Of a stretch of DNA of 64,000 bases, positions 1 to 7,552 are shown in pieces; position 1 is the stretch's first letter; every line of letters starts with the position of its first letter. The notes beneath the pieces were generated by a model, which searched no databases, was not told the origin of the DNA, and saw only the letters and a program-made list of their open reading frames with translations. Origin of the DNA: Thermincola ferriacetica (GTDB lineage Bacteria > Bacillota > Thermincolia > Thermincolales > Thermincolaceae). The stretch covers positions 1-64,000 of the forward strand of contig NZ_LGTE01000013.1 in NCBI RefSeq assembly GCF_001263415.1, in the 5' to 3' direction. The position numbers were made by a program, and so were the translations under genes.

Positions 1-12
1 TTCTAATAAGTC

Positions 13-70
13 AGGCCGCCTCCCGTCCGGACACGCAATCTGCGTTGAGCGCCGGACTTCCCGGCGGCCT
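13..70. repeat. Imperfect inverted repeat (GC-rich hairpin)
   Basis: AGGCCGCC (13-20) pairs with GGCGGCCT (63-70) and, nested inside, GTCCGG (25-30) pairs with CCGGAC (52-57). A short internal loop separates the two stems. No T-tract follows, so it is not a classical terminator. It resembles the second palindrome at 223-333 in having an outer and an inner arm split by a mismatched block. Confidence 0.6.
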
Positions 71-222
71 TCGCCATCTGCAAACATGCGGGAACTTCCT
101 GCCTGCCCGGCTGCGGTTTTGCGGGCGCAGTCGCTCCCAAACGGTAGCCGGAGAACCCTGCCCACCCCTCCAATTGACTGGCATGGGAATTGGAACGGAG
201 GAATAATTTAAACTTCCCAGCA

Positions 223-333
223 GGGCACATTATTCTGGAGCGGGGACTTAAATCGTCCTCCGGCCCGCGACCCACGCAGTGGGAGCGGCTGCCGGAGGAC
301 GATTTCGTCCGTGAGCGGAAGAATAATGTGCCC
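223..333. repeat. Long two-armed inverted repeat (about 110 bp)
   Basis: The outer arms are GGGCACATTATTCT (223-236) and AGAATAATGTGCCC (320-333), a perfect 14 bp match. The inner arms are AAATCGTCCTCCGGC (250-264) and GCCGGAGGACGATTT (291-305), a perfect 15 bp match. Between outer and inner arms about 13 bases on each side do not pair. It could be a palindromic mobile relic (MITE/REP-like) or a large processing hairpin; no target duplication is obvious. Confidence 0.7.
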
Positions 334-421
334 TCCATTTCTTGAAAGGTTTATGTACTAACCTGACTGCCGGAGGCATAAGAATTAATTTAGATAAAAA
401 GGGACGACGAGGAGGAAAATT

Positions 422-1144
422 ATGAAGGTATACTTTTTCGAGTATTCCAGGATAGTGCGGAAATTGGCCTGGGTAGTGGGATTGTTCCTGGCCTTAACGC
501 TGTTATATAAGTTTGTGCAGTATAATTTTCTGTCTACTGTATCAACTCAGTTCAAGCCTATTTATCAGGGTGATAACGGTAAAAAACAGATTGCTCTGAC
601 CTGCAACGTGGTCTGGGGAGAAGAATTTGTACCGGAAATGTTAAAAATACTGGAAAAGAACAAAGTGCACATTACCTTTAACATGGGCGGGCAGTGGGCC
701 GAAAAGTTTCCTGAGCTGACCAGGCAAATAGCGGAGCAGGGGCACGAAATGGGAAACCATGGTTATTCACATCCTCACCCCACTTATCTGTCAAAAAAGC
801 AGAATATCGATGAAATAAAAAAAACCGAAAAGATAATTTATCAACTGACAGGGAAAAAAACGAACCTGTTTGCTCCGCCATATGGGGAATATAACGACAT
901 GGTGCTGGAGGCTGCCGGAAGCATTGGCTACAAAACTATTCTCTGGAGTATTGATACTATCGACTGGCAGCGGCCGGCTCCTCAAGTCATTGTAGACCGC
1001 GTCATGAGAAAAAGCCATAATGGGGCTATAGTTTTAATGCATCCAACAGCCCCTACTGTAAAAGCTTTGCCTGAAATAATTCGGCGGTTATCGGACGAGG
1101 GATATAAATTTGTAACGGTTTCAGAAATTATTGGTATAAAGTAA
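422..1144 (+). CDS. ylxY: YlxY-type polysaccharide deacetylase family protein (sporulation-associated)
   Basis: This 240-residue protein has an N-terminal membrane anchor (about residues 13-32) followed by a NodB-type deacetylase fold. The metal-binding motif NHGYSHPHP is present (His113, His117), as is a FAPPYGEYND segment. The usual TFDDG or TFDIS motif is replaced by CNVVWGEE, with Asn62 at the catalytic-Asp position, so deacetylase activity is doubtful. I believe YlxY proteins commonly deviate here, but cannot check. YlxY relatives are confined to endospore formers, and the position ahead of an M16 protease and ymxH matches the Bacillus pnpA-ylxY-mlpA order. A GAGGAGG site precedes the ATG. 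The dac gene follows after 13 bp. Confidence 0.85.
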   Translation: MKVYFFEYSRIVRKLAWVVGLFLALTLLYKFVQYNFLSTVSTQFKPIYQGDNGKKQIALTCNVVWGEEFVPEMLKILEKNKVHITFNMGGQWAEKFPELTRQIAEQGHEMGNHGYSHPHPTYLSKKQNIDEIKKTEKIIYQLTGKKTNLFAPPYGEYNDMVLEAAGSIGYKTILWSIDTIDWQRPAPQVIVDRVMRKSHNGAIVLMHPTAPTVKALPEIIRRLSDEGYKFVTVSEIIGIK

Positions 1145-1157
1145 ATGTGGAGGTAAT

Positions 1158-2276
1158 ATGAAAAGGTTTCGCGCAGGGATCATTTTTTTCACAATATTTT
1201 TGTTAAAAGCGAATACCTGCCTGGCCTGGCAACCGGCTGTTTCGGCCGATGCTGCCGTACTAATGGATGCCAATACCGGTCAGGTATTATATGCCAAAAA
1301 TGCTCATAAAAGAAGGCCGCCTGCCAGTACAACAAAAATTCTGACCGGCATTCTCGCTTTGGATATGGGAAACCCTGCAGAAACAGTGGTAGTGAGCCCC
1401 AGGGCGGCCGCCGTGGGAGAGTCAAGTATCTACCTCTCGGCAGGCGAAAAATTAACCCTGGATGAATTAATTCAGGGAGCTTTAATGAAATCAGGCAATG
1501 ATGCATGTGCAGCCATTGCAGAACATATAGGCGGCAGCATTGAGATGTTCAGCCAGCTTATGAATTTAAAAGCCAAAATGTTGGGGGCATGGAACTCAAA
1601 TTTTATTAATCCTCATGGCCTACCAGCTAAAAACCATTATTCTACGGCTTATGATTTGGCTCTCATTGCCAGATATGCTATGCAGAATCAGCGTTTTGCC
1701 GAAATAGTAGCCCAGAAAGAAAAAGAGATAGATTGGTATGGGCAGAGTTGGAACAGACATTTGAAGAATACAAATAAGTTATTATGGAGATATATATGGG
1801 CTGACGGTATCAAAACCGGCACCACCAAGGCGGCCGGACAGTGCCTTGTATCGTCTGCCAGCAAAGATTGTCGTAAGTTGATTGCTGTCGTTTTAAAAAG
1901 CGGTGACCGTTACGGTGATTCTATACAACTTTTTGAATATGGGTTCAATAATTATTATTACCAGCAGGTTGCTGTTGCCGGTGAATATTTTGGTTATGCC
2001 GATGTGCAAAACGGTTTATATCCCAAAGTGCAACTGGCTTTTAAATCTGACCTGGGCGTACTTGTACCTAAGGACCGGCCAGGCAGTTTAGAAAAGCGGC
2101 TGGTTCTTGAACGGAAACCGCAAGCCCCTGTGAAAGCCGGACAGACTTTGGGCTGGATGGAAGTAAACATTGACAGACAAAGGGTTGGCAGGGTAGAACT
2201 GGTTGCCTTAAATGAAGTACCGGAAAATTCACTGAAAAACCGGGTGCTTTCATGGATACAGAAGATTATTGGCTGA
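1158..2276 (+). CDS. dacF: Serine D-alanyl-D-alanine carboxypeptidase (DacF/PBP5 type)
   Basis: This protein trims the terminal D-Ala from peptidoglycan stem peptides on the outer face of the membrane. It has 372 residues: a signal peptide ending near the LAW boundary at about residue 23, then a penicillin-binding transpeptidase fold. All three active-site motifs are visible: SXXK as Ser57-Thr-Thr-Lys60, SGN at 112-114, and KTG at 219-221. A beta-rich PBP5_C domain follows (about 280-360) and ends in an amphipathic tail likely to touch the membrane. The start is supported by GGAGGT seven bases upstream. It sits in a sporulation block, which favours the DacF subfamily, although housekeeping DacA is possible. 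Confidence 0.88.
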   Translation: MKRFRAGIIFFTIFLLKANTCLAWQPAVSADAAVLMDANTGQVLYAKNAHKRRPPASTTKILTGILALDMGNPAETVVVSPRAAAVGESSIYLSAGEKLTLDELIQGALMKSGNDACAAIAEHIGGSIEMFSQLMNLKAKMLGAWNSNFINPHGLPAKNHYSTAYDLALIARYAMQNQRFAEIVAQKEKEIDWYGQSWNRHLKNTNKLLWRYIWADGIKTGTTKAAGQCLVSSASKDCRKLIAVVLKSGDRYGDSIQLFEYGFNNYYYQQVAVAGEYFGYADVQNGLYPKVQLAFKSDLGVLVPKDRPGSLEKRLVLERKPQAPVKAGQTLGWMEVNIDRQRVGRVELVALNEVPENSLKNRVLSWIQKIIG

Positions 2277-2393
2277 AGTCGGCCATAGTTTCGACATTTT
2301 AAAAAAAAATTAAAGGAATTTCGCTTGCTTTCGCGAATGTAATTTAGGTATTTTAAAAAGTCTTTTTCCACCTTACCTAAGGAGGATTTTTTA
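2277..2393. promoter_or_regulatory. Intergenic element with a motif shared with the dapB leader
   Basis: Bases 2279-2299 (TCGGCCATAGTTTCGACAT...) closely match 4976-4996 (TCGGCCATAACTTGACAT...), both upstream of genes of the same block. The match covers about 18 of 21 positions with one indel. The CATA-NNN-T core resembles the -10 of mother-cell sigma factors, but I find no convincing matching -35 in both copies. It could be a shared operator. Confidence 0.4.
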
Positions 2394-3638
2394 ATGTATA
2401 TTAAAGAACAATTGCCGAACGGTATCAGAGTTGTTACAGAAGAAATACCTCATGTGCGTTCAGTTTCCATAGGACTGTGGGTTGGCGTCGGTTCCCGTGA
2501 TGAAACAGATGAAAACAGTGGCATTGCTCATTTCATCGAGCACATGATGTTTAAAGGGACCAAGAACAGGTCTGCCAAACAAATAGCTGAGGAACTTGAC
2601 GCAATAGGCGGCCAGTTAAACGCTTTCACTGCCAAAGAGTATACCTGCTATTATGCCAAGACCCTGGACGAGCATTTTCCCAAATCACTGAATCTGCTGG
2701 CAGATATGTTTTTTAATTCTCTTTATGACCCTCAGGAAATAGATAAGGAAAGGAATGTTATTATTGAAGAAATCAATATGTATGAAGATGCTCCCGATGA
2801 GTTGATCCACGACCTTTTTGCCAGCACGCTTTGGAACAACCACCCCCTTGGCAGGTCAATAATAGGTACCAGGGAAGTGGTGGAAAAGATAAACCGGGCA
2901 GATATAATTTCCTTTTTAAAAACCTTTTATACCCCGGATCAATTGGTCATAGCTGTGGCAGGTAACGTGAAACATGACAGGGTAATGGAACTCATTACTC
3001 CTTTATTTGACCGGATGGAAGGAAAGAGCACGGCCCGTAATTATGCAAAGCCGGTCCCTGTATACCAGGTAGCCACGAAGAAAAAAGACACGGAGCAGGT
3101 TCACCTGTGTATTGGCGTCCCCGGACTGCCATTGGACCACGAACAGATATATTCCCTCTACGTGCTGAACAGTATTCTGGGCGGAGGGATTAGTTCCCGG
3201 CTGTTCCAGGAAATCAGAGAAGAACGAGGATTGGCTTATTCTGTTTATTCTTATCATAATTCCTACAAAGACGCTGGTCTGTTTTCCATTTACACTGGAC
3301 TGAGTCTGAAAAACATTGGGCCGGTAGTGGAACTGATTTCCAGAGAACTTAAACAGATTAAAGCAGGTAAGGTAACGGAAGAAGAAGTTTTTCGGGCCAA
3401 AGAACAACTGAAGGGAAGTCTGTACCTGGGCCTGGAAAACGTTAGCAACAGGATGAGCAGGATAGGAAAATCGGAGTTGTGCCTCGGTCGTATTATTACC
3501 CCTGAGGAAGCCGTGGAAAAAATCAACCGTGTCGGGATAAAAGATGTCCAGTTACTGGCTGAACAGCTTTTTGCCTCGGATAAAATGGTATTGACGTCTA
3601 TTGGCCCCATGGACCATAAAATTGATATTGTACTTTAG
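2394..3638 (+). CDS. mlpA: M16 family zinc peptidase (MlpA/YmxG type)
   Basis: This is a processing-protease-like metallopeptidase of 414 residues with no signal peptide, so probably cytoplasmic. The inverted zinc motif HXXEH is His46-Phe-Ile-Glu49-His50, and the downstream third ligand lies in the EEINMYED segment near Glu126, the usual spacing for M16 enzymes. The C-terminal half is the inactive M16 repeat containing the typical GGGISSRLFQEIRE segment. An AAGGAGG site sits just upstream of the ATG. It lies directly ahead of dut and ymxH, as mlpA does in Bacillus, where it is linked to protease regulation. The physiological substrate is unknown. Confidence 0.9.
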   Translation: MYIKEQLPNGIRVVTEEIPHVRSVSIGLWVGVGSRDETDENSGIAHFIEHMMFKGTKNRSAKQIAEELDAIGGQLNAFTAKEYTCYYAKTLDEHFPKSLNLLADMFFNSLYDPQEIDKERNVIIEEINMYEDAPDELIHDLFASTLWNNHPLGRSIIGTREVVEKINRADIISFLKTFYTPDQLVIAVAGNVKHDRVMELITPLFDRMEGKSTARNYAKPVPVYQVATKKKDTEQVHLCIGVPGLPLDHEQIYSLYVLNSILGGGISSRLFQEIREERGLAYSVYSYHNSYKDAGLFSIYTGLSLKNIGPVVELISRELKQIKAGKVTEEEVFRAKEQLKGSLYLGLENVSNRMSRIGKSELCLGRIITPEEAVEKINRVGIKDVQLLAEQLFASDKMVLTSIGPMDHKIDIVL

Positions 3639-3656
3639 TTTTTTGCGGAGGAAATT

Positions 3657-4106
3657 ATGAAAGAAATAAGGCTGGCGATAAAAAGACTGGAGCATGCCCG
3701 GGACCTGCCCCTGCCCAGGTATATGACAGAGGGTTCAGCGGGAATGGACTTATATGCGGCTGTTGAGGAAACTCTGGTACTTGAACCAGGGGAAATAAGG
3801 CTTATCCCTACGGGCATTGCTATTGAATTACCGCCCGGTTATGAGGCGCAGATCAGACCGCGAAGCGGTTTAGCCTTAAAATACGGCATTTCTTTTGTAA
3901 ATACTCCCGGAACTATCGATGCTGATTATCGGGGGGAGATAGGGCTCATTATGATTAATTTCGGTAACCGGCCTTTTACCATCAACCGTGGCGACCGGGT
4001 TGCCCAAATGGTCATTAATGAAATAGTGAAGGCTCATATAACGGAAGCGGAAGTACTGACTGAAACGGAAAGAAATGCCGGAGGTTTTGGACACACAGGA
4101 AAATAA
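3657..4106 (+). CDS. dut: Deoxyuridine 5'-triphosphate nucleotidohydrolase (dUTPase)
   Basis: It hydrolyses dUTP to dUMP and pyrophosphate, keeping uracil out of DNA and supplying dUMP for thymidylate synthesis. The 149-residue length is typical of the homotrimeric family. The conserved motifs are in order: motif I around GSAGMDLYA, motif II with PRSGLALK, motif III with [10 protein letters not shown], motif IV around GDRVAQMV, and the mobile glycine-rich C-terminal motif V GGFGHTGK that closes over the active site. It follows the M16 protease after 18 bp with a GCGGAGG site and is probably cotranscribed with it. Confidence 0.95.
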   Translation: MKEIRLAIKRLEHARDLPLPRYMTEGSAGMDLYAAVEETLVLEPGEIRLIPTGIAIELPPGYEAQIRPRSGLALKYGISFVNTPGTIDADYRGEIGLIMINFGNRPFTINRGDRVAQMVINEIVKAHITEAEVLTETERNAGGFGHTGK

Positions 4107-4158
4107 TAACGTCATAAATTACCACCCCTCACATATTATTTAGTGGGGGGTGTCCTAT

Positions 4159-4482
4159 TTGATTCAACTGGCTGTTATATTCGGCCTGATAGGGTTATCG
4201 GTTTATCAACGGGTTAAGATCAGGGCACAGTCACAAACAGGTATCGGTGAGATTCTCGGAAACAGCAAGGCTTCCATGCTTTCAGAAGCTATCGGTAATC
4301 TAATCGCCACAGCCGGTGGAATATACTTGTCATTGATACTGTTGGCGACTTTTCTTGGACTGGAGCTGCCTTCCACGGTGGAATTATACAGTATAAGATT
4401 TGAACCGGTAGCCGGCACCTCGTTAATGTTGGCCTTGATACAGCCCTTTATCCAGAGAATCTGGAGTTTGTTATTTAAATAA
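4159..4482 (+). CDS. Small membrane protein of unknown function
   Basis: I do not recognise this gene. It encodes about 107 residues with three likely membrane segments (roughly 2-18, 45-65 and 82-103) and no recognisable catalytic motif. I prefer the TTG at 4159 because a run of Gs (4145-4150) lies at ribosome-site distance; a GTG at 4150 in the same frame would have no site upstream. It lies between dut and the PRC-barrel gene ymxH and ends 15 bp before ymxH, suggesting one transcript. An inverted-repeat-like ACCACCCC...GGGGGG sequence just upstream could form a weak hairpin. Confidence 0.7.
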   Translation: MIQLAVIFGLIGLSVYQRVKIRAQSQTGIGEILGNSKASMLSEAIGNLIATAGGIYLSLILLATFLGLELPSTVELYSIRFEPVAGTSLMLALIQPFIQRIWSLLFK

Positions 4483-4497
4483 TTATGGGGTGTTAAT

Positions 4498-4767
4498 ATG
4501 AGGCTTAGTGATTTGGAAGGTAAAGAAATAATAAATATAAACGACGGCTCCAGATTGGGAGTCATCGGCGAAGCTGACTTGATCATTGACCCCCGGACGG
4601 GGTTAATTCAGTCAATCATCCTGCCGCAGAAAAATAACCTGATCAGTTTCTGGGTTGATAAGCAGAACATTATTATTCCCTGGGAAGCAGTGAGAAAGAT
4701 AGGCCAAGAGGTTATTATTGTAGACCTGGACAGCACAGTGCCGAATTTATCGAGCTATTTAGGGTAG
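4498..4767 (+). CDS. ymxH: YlmC/YmxH family PRC-barrel protein
   Basis: This 89-residue protein is a single PRC-barrel domain: two-stranded beta elements around DLEGKEIININDGSRLG and the closing IIPWEAVRKIG motif. YlmC/YmxH proteins are common in spore-forming Firmicutes and sit next to mlpA and dpaA in Bacillus. Their role is not established; PRC barrels usually bind RNA or partner proteins. A GGGGTG site precedes the ATG. It ends just before the structured intergenic region that separates it from dapB. Confidence 0.88.
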   Translation: MRLSDLEGKEIININDGSRLGVIGEADLIIDPRTGLIQSIILPQKNNLISFWVDKQNIIIPWEAVRKIGQEVIIVDLDSTVPNLSSYLG

Positions 4768-4774
4768 GAAGCTT

Positions 4775-4935
4775 TCTAAAAAGGCAGTCCCAATGTATTA
4801 CAGGTACAGGGATAGGTTAAACGCCTGTCCCTAGGATTGAAGAGAAAATTTTTCAGAACTGCCTTTGTCAACAGGATGAGGGATAGGTGTTAAATACCTA
4901 TCCTTTTATCTTTATGAAAGGACTGCCTTTTTAGA
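4775..4935. repeat. 161-bp structured element with 16-bp terminal inverted repeats
   Basis: A perfect 16-bp inverted repeat (TCTAAAAAGGCAGTCC at 4775-4790, its complement at 4920-4935) encloses two similar hairpins. Hairpin A (4808-4832) pairs AGGGATAGG with CCTGTCCCT around a TTAAACG loop. Hairpin B (4881-4903) pairs GGATAGGT with ACCTATCC around a GTTAAAT loop. Both share a GGGATAGG...TTAAA core, so one looks like a copy of the other. The second is followed by TTTTATCTTT and may act as a terminator for ymxH. The whole could be a small RNA, a dapB leader or a MITE. No known lysine-riboswitch core is visible. Confidence 0.6.
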
Positions 4936-4975
4936 GCCGGATCGGGCGCGAAAACTTGAGTATACATTATACCAA

Positions 4976-5015
4976 TCGGCCATAACTTGACATATTCAGC
5001 CATTTATAAGAAAAT
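4976..5015 (+). promoter_or_regulatory. Probable dapB promoter region overlapping a repeated motif
   Basis: TTGACA at 4987-4992 is followed after 17 bases by GAAAAT (5010-5015), four of six matches to the -10 consensus. The -35 box overlaps the TCGGCCATA-NN-TTGACAT motif that recurs at 2279. The overlap would let a factor bound to the motif block or aid transcription. Confidence 0.35.
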
Positions 5016-5062
5016 AAAATTTAAGGTATTATGAGGCATTAAAGTTTCAGACCATAAAGGGG

Positions 5063-5875
5063 TTGGTTTTTATCAACAAAATAAAGGTGGTTGTAAACGG
5101 AGCTTGCGGTCGGATGGGCCGGGAGGTTGTAGTAGCTATTCACAAGGAACCGGACATGGAATTGGTCGGTGCCATAGACATACGTAACAATGGTTTTGAT
5201 ATTGGCCCGTTAGTAGGATTGGAACCTACCGGAGTACTGGTAGTCCGCAACCTTAATAAACTGTTACAGGAAACAGATGTAGACGTAGTAGTGGATTTCA
5301 CCGGACCCGATACTGTATATAAAAATATGAAAACTGTTTTGGAGAACAAGGTAAATTTAGTAGTTGGTACAACGGGAATTTTACCTGAACAGCTTGAGGA
5401 AATCAAAAAAATAGCGGAAGCACAGGGGTTAGGCGTACTCATTGCCCCTAATTTTGCCATAGGCGCTGTATTAATGATGAAATTTGCTGCCCAGGCTGCA
5501 CGATATCTGCCTCATGTGGAGATAATTGAACTTCATCACGACCAGAAACTGGATGCACCCTCAGGGACAGCTTTAAAAACGGCAGAACTAATCCAGCAGA
5601 ACAGAGCTGTTTTCCGGCAAGGTCATATCAACGAATATGAAAAAATAAGCGGAGTCCGGGGCGGAGAATTTGAAGGTATGAGGATTCACAGCATTCGGCT
5701 CCCGGGCTTAATAGCCCACCAGGAAGTTATTTTCGGTGGGTTAGGACAAACCCTGACTATAAGGCATGATTCATTAAACAGGGAATCTTTTATGCCTGGA
5801 GTTATTCTTTCCATTAGAAAAGTAATGGATATGAAAGGAGTGATTTACGGCCTGGAAAATTTAATAACAGAATAA
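5063..5875 (+). CDS. dapB: 4-hydroxy-tetrahydrodipicolinate reductase
   Basis: It reduces the DapA product with NAD(P)H on the way to diaminopimelate and lysine. The 270-residue protein has the N-terminal Rossmann motif NGACGRMGREV, the LVVGTTG segment, and the catalytic and substrate-binding stretch ELHHDQKLDAPSGTA with the His-His and Lys residues. The start is uncertain. TTG at 5063 directly abuts the AAAGGGG site; the protein family would best fit a start about three codons later, where only ATC is available. Its place just before dpaA links the lysine branch with the spore dipicolinate branch, which share the same precursor. Confidence 0.92.
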   Translation: MVFINKIKVVVNGACGRMGREVVVAIHKEPDMELVGAIDIRNNGFDIGPLVGLEPTGVLVVRNLNKLLQETDVDVVVDFTGPDTVYKNMKTVLENKVNLVVGTTGILPEQLEEIKKIAEAQGLGVLIAPNFAIGAVLMMKFAAQAARYLPHVEIIELHHDQKLDAPSGTALKTAELIQQNRAVFRQGHINEYEKISGVRGGEFEGMRIHSIRLPGLIAHQEVIFGGLGQTLTIRHDSLNRESFMPGVILSIRKVMDMKGVIYGLENLITE

Positions 5876-5959
5876 CCGTAGTCTTTCAGACAAGCACCTC
5901 CCCATCGTATGATTCATATATTGAAAGTAGTTGGTCGTACGAAGGAGGTCGTCTACTGC

Positions 5960-6880
5960 ATGTGTTCAGAGCTTAAAGGGATACCCATAGCTGTAATCGG
6001 CGGGGATGACAGGGAATTGTATCTTGTTCCCGAATTGCTGAAACTTGGGGCCATTGTGAGGGTTATCGGCTTACCACAATTCGGACAACACTCTATGATT
6101 CAGAACTGCGAAAGTTTGCACGAGGCTGTCCGGGATGTAAGGTTTATCATTTTACCCATGCCGGGGATTGACGAAAACGGAAGGGTCAGAGCTCTTTATT
6201 CGCCTGTACCGCTGGTTCTCGATGAGAATGTGATGTCCGGCATATCGCCGGAAACCGTTATATTTGTAGGTGTGGCAAAGCCACGACTTAAGGAATTGGC
6301 GCAATATCGAAACTTAAAACTGATTGAACTGGCAGACATGGATGAGGTGGCCATTCTAAATTCCATTCCTTCTGCGGAAGGAGCAATTCAGATGGCCATG
6401 GAGGAATTGCCGATTACCATCCACGGCAGCCGTTCTGTAGTTTTAGGTTTCGGCAGGACCGGCATGACGTTGGCCCGTGTACTTGCAGCTATGGGGGCAA
6501 AAGTAAGTGTAGTGGCACGGAAAGCTTCTGACCGGGCCAGAGCTTATGAAATGGGATTTGAACCCCTGACGTGCCTCCAGCTTGGTGAGTGCCTTGCAGT
6601 AGCAGATGTAGTATATAACACAGTTCCGGCGATGGTTTTGGGTAGAGATGTTTTGGAATGTGCCAAACCTGGCCTACTGATTATTGACCTGGCTTCTGCA
6701 CCTGGCGGGACCGATTTTAGCGCCGCTGAAGAACTGGGTATCAAAGCAATCCTTGCGCCAGGATTACCGGGAAAGGTAGCGCCAAAAACCGCAGGGCTTA
6801 TTTTGGCTAAGGTTATACCGGATCTCATCAGGCAAGAAATGCTGACTGCTACAAAGGCCTGTAACGGCTCTGGAAATTAG
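5960..6880 (+). CDS. dpaA: Dipicolinate synthase subunit A (SpoVFA)
   Basis: Together with DpaB it makes dipicolinic acid, the spore-core calcium chelator, from the DapA product. From ATG 5960 the protein has 306 residues; an upstream in-frame ATG at 5909 lacks a ribosome site, while GAAGGAGG lies just ahead of 5960. Two nucleotide-binding regions are visible: AVIGGDDREL at the N-terminus and a second Rossmann fold with VLGFGRTGMTLARVLAAMGA near residue 160, followed by the APGLPGKVAPKTAG segment typical of SpoVFA. It is followed after 14 bp by dpaB. This is good evidence for endospore formation. Confidence 0.93.
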   Translation: MCSELKGIPIAVIGGDDRELYLVPELLKLGAIVRVIGLPQFGQHSMIQNCESLHEAVRDVRFIILPMPGIDENGRVRALYSPVPLVLDENVMSGISPETVIFVGVAKPRLKELAQYRNLKLIELADMDEVAILNSIPSAEGAIQMAMEELPITIHGSRSVVLGFGRTGMTLARVLAAMGAKVSVVARKASDRARAYEMGFEPLTCLQLGECLAVADVVYNTVPAMVLGRDVLECAKPGLLIIDLASAPGGTDFSAAEELGIKAILAPGLPGKVAPKTAGLILAKVIPDLIRQEMLTATKACNGSGN

Positions 6881-6894
6881 TCGGAGGTGCTAAT

Positions 6895-7485
6895 ATGCGT
6901 CTGAAAGATAAAAGGATTGGTTTTGCTGTCACAGGTTCTCACTGCACCTTAAAAGAAGCACTGGCACAGGTTGATGTTTTTATAAAAGAAGGAGCCACGG
7001 TTGTTCCCATCATTTCCAAAACGGTAGCCGAAGATGACACTAGATTTGGAACGGCTGAGCACTGGAAAGAATTCCTCAGAAAAACATGCCAAAAAGAACC
7101 AATAAATTCTATAACCGATGCTGAACCTATAGGTCCCCAAAGACTTCTTGATGTCCTCGTAGTAGCTCCCTGTACAGGTAATACCCTGGCTAAACTGGCT
7201 AATGGCATTACCGACGGCCCGGTACTTATGGCCATAAAGGCCCATTTACGTAACCAGCGGCCCGTCGTACTGGCTATAGCAACCAATGACGGATTGGGTA
7301 TGAATGCCAAAAATATTGGACTTTTGTTAAATATGAAAAACATTTATATGGTACCTTTCGGGCAGGATAATCCGAAGGCGAAGGAGAATTCTTTGGTTGC
7401 GCATATGGATTTGTTGCTGGACACAACCCTGGAGGCGCTGAAGGGTAAACAATATCAACCTGTTCTCATAGATTACCTGGATTAA
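6895..7485 (+). CDS. dpaB: Dipicolinate synthase subunit B (SpoVFB, flavoprotein)
   Basis: It is the flavin-binding partner of DpaA. The 196-residue protein belongs to the flavoprotein family (PF02441). It has the N-terminal GFAVTGSHCTLKEA segment, the flavin-site stretch VVAPCTGNTLAKLANGITDGP, and the C-terminal NDGLGMNAKNIGLLLNMKNI segment typical of SpoVFB. The start ATG has a CGGAGGTG site. Position immediately after dpaA and before asd follows the Bacillus dpaA-dpaB-asd-dapG-dapA order, so aspartate flux and dipicolinate synthesis are coupled in one block. Confidence 0.93.
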   Translation: MRLKDKRIGFAVTGSHCTLKEALAQVDVFIKEGATVVPIISKTVAEDDTRFGTAEHWKEFLRKTCQKEPINSITDAEPIGPQRLLDVLVVAPCTGNTLAKLANGITDGPVLMAIKAHLRNQRPVVLAIATNDGLGMNAKNIGLLLNMKNIYMVPFGQDNPKAKENSLVAHMDLLLDTTLEALKGKQYQPVLIDYLD

Positions 7486-7552
7486 AATGTAAAAGCTTGT
7501 GGTGCGGGTGTTAGCCTTAAAATAGATCTTGCAAAAAGACGGAGGGGAAGTT

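Larger units (their letters stand above)
1..421. other. Non-coding start of window with two nested hairpins
   Basis: I see no credible gene here. The only long reading frame, on the minus strand, is an Arg/Ser/Gly-rich shadow of inverted repeats. The stretch holds two imperfect palindromes (13-70 and 223-333). In the Bacillus order the upstream gene would be pnp, so this may be its downstream region. A GAGGAGGAAAA ribosome site ends the stretch just before the first gene. Confidence 0.6.

Noticed and set aside
3-338. Minus-strand open frame over the first 340 bases
   Set aside because: Arg/Ser/Gly-rich product generated by GC-rich palindromes, no ribosome site, no family resemblance.
4768-5062. 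Lysine riboswitch before dapB
   Set aside because: The L-box core is not present; the hairpins have a different, duplicated pattern.
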